Positions 10,502-20,249 of a DNA stretch of 23,071 bases are shown in pieces. The notes under the pieces were generated by a model that saw only the letters and a program-made list of their open reading frames with translations, did not search any database and was not told the origin of the DNA. Numbering within the stretch: the first letter of the stretch is position 1; every line of letters begins with the position of its first letter. Source of the DNA: Glomus cerebriforme (Eukaryota; Glomeromycota; Glomeromycetes; Glomerales; Glomeraceae); contig QKYT01000001.1 of the NCBI GenBank assembly GCA_003550305.1, positions 438,391 through 461,461 on the forward strand, read 5' to 3'. The translations under genes and the position numbers were made by a program.

Positions 10502-12495
10502 TTGTTCATAAAAGTTCTTCCTATTATTACTCTTCACTTTTTTTATATTCTTTAGATAAATAGAGTTTTCATTTATTTAAATATTTCCATTCGGGGAGTT
10601 TATACAAAAGGCAGTTAAAAAAGCATTTCTTGTATTTAATTTAATTCTTCTCATATACCTTATCACATACAAACAACCTATTATATAGAATTTAATTTAA
10701 ATTAATTAATCACTAATTATTCGACTTAATTAATAGTTTTCTAATACTTTACTCCACTTTATCATCACATCCTTTTATTTAACTTACCTTTTTTTTTTTT
10801 TTTTTTATCTCCGCATGGTTGTACACATCTCCTTCTTCACTTGTAAATACCTTTCCTCATTTTTTTTTTGAGAAACAACATCCTAGTGATTTGTTTTCTC
10901 GCATTCCTTCCTTGAATTTATAGAGATTTTATGGTTTTGATTTACGATTATACATTTCTTTTTTGAAATTGCATAAATTGCATACATTCAACCTCCTCCT
11001 TCTTTCATTGAATAAAAGTATGGCGTATGGAATATGAAAATTTGAATTTTTTTAAAAAAAAAATTTGTTGTATTGAATTTTATTTTTAAATGATGCTTGA
11101 CGTATTAATCGGAATGATTATTTTAGTCTACTAACCTTTATTTTTAAAGCTAACAAAAACTGCATGTTTAAATAAGCTGACCATGATCGCGTTTCTTTAT
11201 ATTTTACTCGTCAGAAATAAAGCTAGCTAAAAAAATGTCTCGTGATTTATTTTCAATATAAAACACGACCATTTAAAAAAATAAATTGGATACTTAACTA
11301 TGCCGAATTCCTGAATTTAGATCAATTGAAAATAGTAAATAGTAGCACGTAATTTATTGAATGTTACGATTGTTACATTTTAATATAACAGTTCATTATT
11401 ATTATGTACAGTATATAGATGGGGTTTCCTGAATATCAAAATTGCTACATAGTAACACAAATTATTTTTATTAATTTGGTAATAGTCAAGCTTAAACAAA
11501 TTTGGATTTGACTCGATATCAAGAATCAACGTTTCACTAACCCTAACAATATTAAGCAAAATAAGGACTCTTTTTTAGCGTTAAATTATAAATGATACCC
11601 ATAGTCTTCGATCCTATATGGTCTACTAGACTATAATTCGACTTTCTTTAAAAAGCAAGACCATCCCGAAAACCTCCCTTGTAAATACCATTCTTTGTTA
11701 AATATTATGTCATCCGCCACCCATTTACCTAATTCGACCAATTGTCGGATATGTAAATGAAGGTAAGAATGAGTTGCCCATCTGCTATACCTACTATGAT
11801 CTATAAGTTAAATAATAGATAAAAGTACATTTTAATTATAATATCCCATCGTCTTGAAACAATTTGTTAATTATGTCAAATAAATTATAAAACATTTTTG
11901 GTTATCTTATCACAGGCAAAATACTTTTATATAACAAAGTGAAAAAATTTGAAATAAAACCTACTGCGGATTGATCTTCCATAATAAGTTTTATGAATGA
12001 TTGATTGAATAAAATTGGGGAAATTAAATTAACGTGTTGATGGGGAAATTAATAAATCCTTTTTAGTAAATTAATTACGCCAAGAAAATTATAACGGCGT
12101 AACATTTTATTTTTTAACCCTTAAAATTTTTTTTTAACTTCCTAAAAAGGTCCTTTGTTCGCGTAATTTTGACGATTTATTATAGTAGTTATTCGGTTCA
12201 TTATCTTTTATAAGAACGATTTAAACGTACGAATTTTTGACTTTTTGAATTTTTGACCTTTTATTCATTAATGATAATTAGTGAATTATATTTTTTTTTC
12301 TAAGTTATAAAAGAATTCATTATCAAATGCTAAATTTGTGATTCCCACGAGGACAACGTAAATTTACTTGAACAAAGGGGTGTTTGCTAATTCCGTAAAA
12401 ACTGATTGATATCCCCTTTTAAAGTTTAAAAATTGTAGATCATTCGATATCATCAAAAACATCTATATATTTGTTTCTTTTATCTTCTTTATAAA
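10502..12495. other. Intergenic spacer of 2 kb
   Basis: This holds the 3' region of the SPT small subunit-like gene and the promoter of the App1-like gene. The stretch 10740-11000 is T-rich with scattered CTCC/CTTCC runs. The stretch 11500-11800 is noticeably less A+T-rich and contains a minus-strand open segment listed separately. TATATATTTG at about 12462 lies only some 30 bp before the App1-like ATG. No RNA gene seen. Confidence 0.45.
11631..11798 (-). other. Minus-strand open segment, possible exon or gene relic
   Basis: A 55-codon open segment ends in TAG at 11633-11631 and is preceded by a TTAACTTATAG acceptor-like sequence ending at 11801. It reads with an unusually coherent composition (WATHSYLHLHIRQLVELGKW, then VADDIIFNKEWYLQGRFSGW) and has four Trp codons. 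The local base composition is also less A+T-rich than the spacers on either side. I found no upstream partner exon or start, and I do not recognise a family. It could be a chance open frame. Confidence 0.22.
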
Positions 12496-14953
12496 ATGGA
12501 TTTATATAATAAAATAATGGCAAAAGTGGAAGGAACTTTGAACGAATTAAACATTAAAAATAGGTCGGCTGAAAAAGAGGATGATTCTAATGATTTAGAA
12601 TCGGTGTGTTTATTATTTCCTACTTATGCTACTAAGAATCTTGACGGTAATAAAATTAAAATTATTATGATTTCTAGTAAATTTATTGTTAATATAATTT
12701 AGCCAGAATTAACTTTTCGATTAAAATAGGCCAACCTACTACTGATCAATGGAATATTCGTGTTCGTGGTTGGGCATTTTGTGCACCAAAGAAAAGTAAA
12801 ACGCGTAGTCTATTTTTAGGTAGGCCAAATTAGTTTTACATGTTAAAATTTAGAAAAAAATATATATATAATTTAATTCATTTTAAATTAGGATTAACGG
12901 CGTTGGCACTTCAAAAAGATGATGAGAGATTTCAATTTCTCGAATCACGTACATCATATTTCTGGGCAAATAATATTAGTCAAGGAGACTTTGCTGTACA
13001 TATAGAAGGATTGACTGATTCCAACAAAATGTCCATTGAAGGAGATCCCAATGATGAAGGAACAATAACAACCACAGTTGAACCCCATGGTGAAGGCGCT
13101 ACAACCACAACAGCAAGTGTAAATGTACCTGATGTTAAAAAGGTATTAGATCAAGCTGGTAAAATGATTTCCTCACCATTTCATTTTGACAATGAAATGC
13201 CTTCAGTAAAGATTACTCCAAAATCAGGACATTTCTTTGGTGAATTGTCAATTCCGAAACACACTGTTTCTAAATGGATAGAAGAAAATAATTCAAATGT
13301 TGTTTCTGGATTTATTAGTAATTTTATTGGAAATAAAGATAAAGATAAAGTCAGACTATTGAAAATTAAAGTTCAAAAAGATGAAGGAACTGATCCTCAT
13401 TATGGTGTTGTAAATCTCGTTGAACCTGAAGGAGTTTCCATTATTTCTGTAAGTAATATTTCAAATTTCTTTTGATTATAATATTTAGAATTAAATTTAA
13501 TATTATTTCTGTATATAGGATATCGATGATACGATCAAAGATACAGATATTCTTCGAGGTGCAAAGAAAGTTTTATCTAACACATTTTTACAACCTTTCA
13601 AAGATGTGAGAATGGGATTTTTTTTTATCAATATTTGGTCAATTATAATAAATAGAAATAAATAAATAATAAATTTAATATTATTATTTTAAAGGTTCCA
13701 GGGATGGCCGACGTCTATCGTAACTTTGTAAGTTTATTTTCGTATAATTCTTAAGAATTTTTACGAACATTTTAAATAATTTTTTATTTAATTTTATAGT
13801 ATGAAAGAGGAGCGGCAATTCATTATGTATCTAACTCACCATGGCAATTATTCCCATCTTTAAGATCATTCTTCCAAACCTATAATTTTCCTCCTGGGTC
13901 GGCACATTTTAAGTTTTATGATGGATTAATTAAAAGTGCTTATGAACAAAAAGAAAATCCTATGGCTAGTAAATTCATGTATATTAGAGAATTACTCAAG
14001 GTAAATAAATTTCTTATTTGATTTTATTTTCAGGTAAAAAAATGAATTAATATTAATTTTTATTTTTTTTTTTTTGATATAATAGGATTTTCCTAAACGT
14101 AAATTCATTCTTATTGGAGATACCGGCGAACTCGATCCGGAAATGTATGTTATTTTATTTTTTTATATAATCATTTTTTATTAAGCATTAGTAATAACAT
14201 TCATTTTCATTTAGATATACAACAATCGCAAGAGAAAATCCCGGAAGAATTCTTCGTATATATGTTCGAGATGTTACAACAGAACATGTAAAGGATTTGC
14301 CACCAGAAAAACCAAAACACTCATACACTCGAACCTTCCCAACAATTTATAATTATCTTCGTAATTACTATTCTGGTGATGATGAAGAAGACATTAAAAG
14401 TCAAACAGCTGATGAAAAGCAAGCTGAAAATGCAGCAACTCATGTTATTACACAACAAGCAGCAGCAGCTACTTCAGGAGAAACAACAACGGAAGCGTTC
14501 GCTCATAGAACTGAACGAAAGTCAACTTTGACCAATCGATTATTAGATAAACTTCATGTTGATGTTTCATATTTATATGGTACTGCTATGGAATCACCTG
14601 AACCTAACGATGGCGATTCACCTAAAACTCTGAATAAACCAAAAACTCCTTTAAGCGCGAAAATATTATCACCTGATCGAGCTGCTGCTATTTCTTCGAA
14701 ATTTTCAAAATTACGTAAAAACAGTAAAGATGACAGTAAAAAGGAGAAAACGGAGGATAATAATTCCGATGATGATGATGATGATGATAATGATAATGAA
14801 AAAGATAGTGAAGTATTGAAAACTCCTTTGGAAATGTTCCACGAAAGACTTGAATTACTGAAAGAAGGATTACCTGATGATTTATTCCATACTTTTACTG
14901 ACGCTAAGGAATTGGAAGAGGATCAAGTTATTAAAGCAGAACTTAAGCTTTAA
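12496..14953 (+). CDS. APP1: App1-like Mg2+-dependent phosphatidate phosphatase
   Basis: Eight exons: 12496-12646, 12730-12819, 12892-13448, 13519-13605, 13695-13727, 13800-14000, 14086-14144, 14215-14953; 1917 nt, 638 aa. All introns are GT-AG and 70-89 bp; exon 5 is a 33 nt micro-exon encoding VPGMADVYRNF. The N-terminal half carries the App1 family region (LLFPTYATKNLDG across intron 1, then WNIRVRGWAF). The catalytic DUF2183 (HAD-like) part starts at the intron 3 join: SDIDDTIKDTDILR supplies the DxDxT nucleophile motif (Asp267, Asp269, Thr271). It continues with YVSNSPWQLF (Ser317/Ser319 region, motif II) and RKFILIGDTGELDPE (motif IV, Asp385 and Asp390), then ILRIYVRDVT. The C-terminal third is polar, with an Asp-rich run at about 577-588 and a last conserved-looking helix FHERLELLKEGLPDDLF. 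Yeast App1 (587 aa) converts phosphatidate to diacylglycerol at cortical actin patches; here the role is inferred from family. All catalytic motifs are present. Confidence 0.92.
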
Positions 14954-15875
14954 GGATGAAATACTTATTTGTATATTTAGTTGTATTATGTGTATTATTT
15001 ATTTATTGAAACGTTGGTTTAAATAAATTTATTTATATAATTGATATCGCTTACAAATTTTCTATTGTGTCATGTGAGTTCTTCGAGCCAACCAGTAATT
15101 GAAGAAAAAATATGAAATGATGTTTGCTTCAAAAGAATCAAATGAAGAATTGAATTTTTTTCATCATCTCATTCAATAAATAAATGATGTGAACGATGAA
15201 TATAACGAAATGTGCTTCCTCAAAATTCTAAATAAATCTATTTTCTGCGATTTCAGAAATTTGAATAGCCGAAGCTTTTTATATATACAGTTCTAGAAAA
15301 ATTACAATTAAACAATCATAAATGCGTAAAAATTTGTATGACTGACAAAACAAGGACACAAGGTTATTTATGTTGGTTTAGTAACACCAATGGATTAAAA
15401 TTTTAAAAGTAAAAAAATTATCTAGCACTATAATGAAAGTTTATTGATATTGGATTAATGTGTAATGATTTATTATGCATTATATATCTTGAAATTTTTT
15501 GAAAAAATACATTTAGCTTTATAATTTTAGCATTAACAAATATATATAATTCTAAAATTTTAATCTTATCTGAATAAATTTCTAATTATATAAATCATTT
15601 AGGATATTAAAAAATCAATATATTTTAATTTGAATTTTTGAAAATTAAAAAGAAATTTTATTGCTTGTATCCAAAATAAAGTTTATTAGTTTTTAACTAA
15701 ATCACTTAAAATTTTTACTAAAATTAATATAATTTTTATAAAGCTAAAAATTTTACAATTAGTTTTTATTATTTTATACCTATTACTTTATACAATAGGT
15801 CATCTGTTTTATATAATAAATATTACTAAATTGATAAGATATACTATAAATATATAAATTATTTTTATAACGAAG
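14954..15875. other. Spacer between the last gene and the repeat-rich half
   Basis: The first 100 bases hold the App1-like gene's 3' end, including TTTAAATAAATTT near 15020, a plausible polyadenylation signal. From about 15400 on, A+T rises sharply and no open frame reads as protein. No RNA gene was found. This is where the gene-bearing half passes into the transposon-rich half. Confidence 0.5.
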
Positions 15876-15877
15876 TA

Positions 15878-16529
15878 CACTCCCTGGTCAAAAGTATCTA
15901 AAAATTAAAAATTAATTAAGAAAATTGAATTTTTTAATAAAAATTTTACATTTATTTTAAAGTATGAAGCATTAAAAACAATTAAGAAGTTTTTTTTACT
16001 TAAATAGTAGTAAAATTCTGTATAAATATTTTTAAATTTAAAAAATGTGAAAAATTTTATCTTTTTAATCAGAAGTACTACAGTAAAATAAATGATAAGA
16101 TTAGATTCTTTAACTAAAAAATACCTTATATTTCAAAAATCAGAAAGATTAGATTAATAGTTGTTGAGAAATCTGTCTTTAAAAATCATTAAAATTCAGT
16201 AAAAATAATGGTTTACATATGAAATTTGCAAAAATTTATCATTTCTAAGTAATAATCTCTCAATAACTGCTAATTTAATCCTTTTGATATTTGAAACATA
16301 AGCTATTCTTTAGTCAAAGAATTAATTTTTAATATTTATTTTACTATAACTATATCAAAAATTTTTTCATTTTAAAAATTGAATATTTCTGCAGTATTTT
16401 ACTATCAATTAAGTGAAAAATCACTTCTAAATAGTTTTTTACATCTCAAATTTAAAATAAATGTAAAATTTTATTAAAACCCATTTTTTTCAACTTTTAA
16501 GGTAGTCAGATACTTCTTATTAGGGAGTG
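15878..16529. mobile_element. Foldback MITE flanked by TA, Tc1/mariner-like ends
   Basis: The left end reads CACTCCCTGGTCAAAAGTAT and the right end, read on the other strand, CACTCCCTAATAAGAAGTAT. Each is flanked by TA (15876-15877 and 16530-16531), as expected for target duplication by Tc1/mariner-type transposases. The inverted repeat is not only terminal: 16100-16180 pairs with the reverse complement of about 16235-16335 (for example GATTCTTTAACTAAAAAATA against AATTCTTTGACTAAAGAATA). The 652 bp element is therefore one long imperfect palindrome with its centre near 16205. There is no coding capacity, so it depended on a transposase made elsewhere. Confidence 0.82.
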
Positions 16530-16594
16530 TATCTGCTATTTTTTAATATAAGTATTTGCTATTTTTTATAATAAATACCTAATAATTTTAATAA

Positions 16595-16624
16595 TATAAG
16601 TATTTATTATAATAAATACTTATA
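16595..16624. repeat. Perfect 30 bp A+T palindrome
   Basis: The stretch equals its own reverse complement over 30 bases; the half-site is TATAAGTATTTATTA. It lies 66 bp right of the foldback element. It could form a hairpin or cruciform; no function is implied. Confidence 0.7.
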
Positions 16625-16670
16625 GACTATAATAATTTATAATATACTGTATATATTATATATTATAATA

Positions 16671-16698
16671 TATATTAACAAATTAATTTGTTAATATA
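16671..16698. repeat. Perfect 28 bp A+T palindrome
   Basis: The half-site is TATATTAACAAATT, immediately followed by its reverse complement. The match stops exactly at both ends, where an A faces an A. Confidence 0.7.
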
Positions 16699-17427
16699 AG
16701 AATAATTCTTTATAATGAATACATATACTATAATATATAATATATGTATTATATTTTATAATAAATTTTTAATTAGATTATTTATTATATGATTTTACTT
16801 GCTTTACAAATTTATTTTATTTCTTTAATAATAAAATAAAAAACTAACTTTTAAAATTTTTAATTTTTTTAAAATATTTTAAAATTCAGTAATTATAAAT
16901 AAATAAATTATAACTTGTTAAATTTTTCTTATTGAATTGTAATTAATAATAATAATAGTTTTATATTTAAAGAATTAATATATAAAAAAATATATTAATT
17001 TATAATTTAAAAATATTTTACTATATAATAATTATAGAAAAATAAATTTTATTTCTATACTTTTCAGAAAATTAAAAGACTATTGTTATTGTGGTTTTCA
17101 AAAAAATTGATCTGCATAAAATTTACTAAAATTAAATTTTAATTTTACCCCTATTTTTAAGTAGTGTAAAGAACAGTAATATGTAAAAAAAAAAAAATTT
17201 TCTTTTTTAAAATATAATTTTTTTTTTATTTATACAAATAACAGAAGCTAAAGGTTTTATAAAATAAGTTTCAAATATCCTTTTATATGCTTTTTTATAA
17301 CTTATAATACATTATTTTTATGATTACATTCTGTAATTACATGCGATTATAATGATTACAAATGAATACAAATAATTATATTACAAGTAAGTAAACTTTT
17401 ATTTAATAATTTTGATTAAAATAACTT

Positions 17428-17470
17428 NTAAAACATATATANTNTNATTTTTTAAAGNNTTNAAAAGTNN
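17428..17470. other. Cluster of undetermined bases
   Basis: Nine N positions fall in 43 bases (17428, 17442, 17444, 17446, 17458-17459, 17462, 17469-17470), with one more isolated N near 206. Such clusters mark low-quality or conflicting assembly in repetitive sequence, so local structure here should not be trusted. Confidence 0.85.
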
Positions 17471-17906
17471 ATTATTATTATTTTATTTTTTGTTTTAGAA
17501 TTTTTTATTGATTTTTTTTATTACATTACTTTAAAATATTAACATTTCATTATTTATTACAATTTAAATTATTTTTGACATAAATAAAATATATATCTAG
17601 ATGTCAAGTTTGTAATTATCTATAATAGAGGTTTATTTAATCATATTTAACTTTGTAAATTTAAGAAATAAATTATAATGAAAAAATTTTTTTTCGTTAA
17701 ATTGTAGTCATGTGATTAAAAATATTAGTTTTATTGGCTAATTTGTTTATGATATATTGTCAAATAATTTTATTAGTTTAATTTATTTATATATAATACA
17801 TAATTGTATTTATGTTTTTTGTATTATGAATATTTATTGCAAATTTTTATGCAGATCATTTTTTTTTGAAAATTGCAATAAAATATTTCATCATAGGCAA
17901 AATTAA

Positions 17907-17984
17907 TTATGTCAGTTATAATTTTTACTAATAAAATATATGAATTACATCGAATTACATTATTGTATTATGTCAGTTATAATT
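17907..17984 (+). repeat. Direct repeat of 17 bp, spaced 61 bp
   Basis: TTATGTCAGTTATAATT occurs exactly at 17907-17923 and 17968-17984. The sequence between is A+T-rich. This may be part of an old repeat; it cannot be assigned. Confidence 0.55.
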
Positions 17985-18650
17985 CAAAAAAATCTATTTA
18001 GCAGGAAAGTATATTTATTTTATTAAATTCATCTTATCAAAATATATTAAATAATAGTAATTTTATATTTTTAAGATTAATAGATAGTAAATATTTTAAT
18101 TTAAAAAATTTAATCTTCATTTATAATAATTTGCTAATCAATAATTTTTAAAAAATCACTAATCAGAATTTTTTTTGAATAATATTATAATATTTATTAT
18201 AAAAATATTATTTTTTTAATAAAGTATTTCAAATATATCAATATATTTAAGAATAATTTTAATTAAAAAGTAAAATTGCTACCAAATTTGCTTGTAAAAT
18301 TCTTAAAAAGATAATATTTTTAATAAAAAAATAAACAATATTTAAATTTCATTTTAAATAAAAAATAATTTATTTTTTAAAAAGTTACTAGTGTGCATTT
18401 GTTTAACTTCGTAAACAATTAGTCAATACAGCTTAAAAAAATATAATTAAAATAATAATAATAATTAAGTAATAATAAATAATAATTTTTATTTTTTATT
18501 ATTGAAAAATTTCTGGATATACAACATTGCAAGTACAGTATATTCAATTAAATTTACATTATTTATATGCTTATTATCTTTTTTAAATCTTTTAAAATAT
18601 CATAAAATATGACCTTAAGTTTCATATTAAATACTTGACTAATTAAATTA

Positions 18651-18837
18651 GGTTAATCTTATGCAACTTAATTTATAGATGCCACTTAAATCCCAAAATC
18701 AATTTGGGCATATAGTAAAATCCCAAATTATTTTAGCACTTTACTTAATAAATTATATATAAACTAAATAAATTTATACATCCCAAATTATATTTATGAC
18801 ATTTCAAAATAATTTGGATGGTATCTATAACTTAACC
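18651..18837. mobile_element. 187 bp MITE flanked by TA, inside the Helitron
   Basis: The ends are GGTTAA and TTAACC, flanked by TA at 18649-18650 and 18838-18839. On the right the inverted end extends as GGTTAAGTTATAGATACCAT; on the left GGTTAA is followed by about 11 extra bases and then TTAATTTATAGATGCCA, so the inverted repeat resumes after an insertion. Inside, TCCCAAATTA-like blocks recur at about 18690, 18721 and 18780. It has no coding capacity. It lies between the Helitron pieces WPEIKENLL and SQVFNMKLK. The TA flanks suggest a Tc1/mariner-type origin. Confidence 0.65.
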
Positions 18838-19005
18838 TAAAAGAAGATTTTCCTTAATTTCAGGCCAATTTGGATTGCAAGTTATTGTAATAAACAAATC
18901 AGATTTTCTAAATACTTATACAATAGCCATTTCATCTTAATATAATTTATACATTTATTAAGTACCACCAGTAAAACTTGAAGATAATATAATACTATGT
19001 TCTAC

Positions 19006-20249
19006 TAGAGGTATGCTTCAGTAAAATCCATTCAATCCGTCATCCATTTTTGAATAGATTGGATATTCTGGATTAAGGAATGAATAGATTTCGGATAATC
19101 TGGATGGATCCGTTAGATAATACCAGGTTGATCAGATGTTACATGAATGACCAGATTAACCAGATTGATTAGATAATCTGGTCAATTCTGGTATTTTTTT
19201 TTATTATTTTTGTGTTTTTTTTTATTTTAACGTTCTTTTACTCTTTTTTGTAGGAATGAATACTTCGGCTCAGCTCCTGAAGGTAAATGGGGTAAATGGG
19301 AAGGTGTTTTTTTTATTAAACTTTAATACAAGAACGTTGCTAACATTCTTTTTTTTTCTTTTTTATAGGAACGAACACTTCGGCTTAACTTCTAGAGGTA
19401 ATGAAGGGGGATGGTTATTAAACTTTAATATAAGAACGTTGCTAACATTCTTTTTTTTTCTTTTTTGTAGGAATGAACTCTTCGGCTCAGCTCCTGAAGG
19501 TAAATGGAGTAAATGGGATAAATGGGATAAATGGGGAGGTATTTTTATTATACAAGAACGTTTATTAATGTTCATTTTTTTTTCTTTTTGGTAGGAACGA
19601 ACTCTTCAGCTCAGCTCCTGAAGGTAAATGGAGTAAAAGGGAAGGTATTTTTATTATACAAGAATGTTTATTAACATTTATTTTTTTTTCTTTTATTGTA
19701 GGAACGAACTCTTCGGCTTAGCTCCTGAAGGTAAATGGGGTAAATGGGATAAAAGGAAAGGTGTTTTTATTATACAAGAATGTTTATTAATGTTCATTTT
19801 TTTTTGTAGGAATGAACTCTTCGGCTCAGCTCCTGAAGGTAAAATGGGATAAATGGGGTAAAAGAGGAAGTGTTTTTATTATACAAGAACGTTTATTAAT
19901 ATTCATTTTTTTTCTTTTTTGTAGGAGCGAACTCTTCAGCTCAGCTCCTGAAGGTAAAATGTGGTAAATGGAATAAAAGGGAAGGTATTTTATTATATAA
20001 GAATGTTTATTAACATTCATTTTTTTTTCTTTTTTGTAGGAATGAACTCTTCACCCACCTTCAATTACAATATGTAAAAAATCTGGTAAATCTGGTAAAT
20101 CTAGTGATATAAATAGATCATTAGATTGACTGGATATCTGTTGAACCATTCAGTCAATCCAGTAGTACAAATGAATCAATCCGAATCTGATCAATTTTCG
20201 GATGGATGATCAGATATCTGGATTGACCAGATTTCAGAGCATACCTCTA
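19006..20249. mobile_element. Non-autonomous hAT-like element inside the Helitron
   Basis: Both ends read TAGAGGTATGCT inward, and the similarity continues through a CAATCC motif. The flanks are TGTTCTAC (18998-19005) and CGTCCTAC (20250-20257), an 8 bp target duplication with two T/C differences, the size made by hAT transposases. The ends also fit the hAT terminal pattern of a pyrimidine followed by AG. About 190 bp at each side are packed with AATCTGG/CCAGATT motifs in both orientations, like hAT subterminal transposase sites. The middle is an eight-copy tandem array. No transposase is encoded. Removing the element plus one duplication rejoins the Helitron frame from NTTNVG to SIILSSSFTGG, which confirms the boundaries. 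Confidence 0.85.
19195..20068 (+). repeat. Eight-unit tandem array with splice-site-like units
   Basis: Units begin after TAG at 19254, 19369, 19471, 19595, 19702, 19810, 19925 and 20040, so the period varies from 102 to 124 bp. Each full unit has four parts: a T-rich tract ending GTAG (or TATAG); a conserved core of about 29 nt starting GAAYGAACTCTTCGGCTCAG and ending CCTGAAG; GTAAATGG followed by a 9-10 bp minisatellite of RTAAATGGG repeated two to four times; and TTTATTATACAAGAAYGTTT before the next T-tract. Unit 2 is the most diverged, and unit 8 is cut short after its first 14 core bases. Open frames through the array are by-products of the repeat. It lies wholly inside the hAT-like element. 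Confidence 0.85.

Larger units (their letters stand above)
16532..18499. other. Extremely A+T-rich non-coding stretch
   Basis: About 2 kb with almost no G or C and no open frame that reads as protein. It contains two perfect palindromes near 16600 and 16680, undetermined bases at 17428-17470 and a 17 bp direct repeat near 17910. Its right end may hold further Helitron sequence too decayed to recognise. It looks like ancient repeat DNA. Confidence 0.5.

Noticed and set aside
12698..12706. Earlier acceptors for App1-like intron 1 (TTTAG, CCAG)
   Set aside because: They do not restore the conserved join; the ATAG ending at 12729 gives NLDGQPTTDQWNIRVRGW in frame with typical intron length.
19256..19852. 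Protein-coding gene with RNELFGSAPEGKW repeats
   Set aside because: The frames on both strands arise from the tandem repeat, are broken by T-tract length changes, and translate the T-tracts as poly-Phe.
19195..20068. CRISPR-like array
   Set aside because: The repeated part extends through the whole period and the between-core sequence is itself repetitive, so there are no unique spacers. The context is a eukaryotic hAT-like element.
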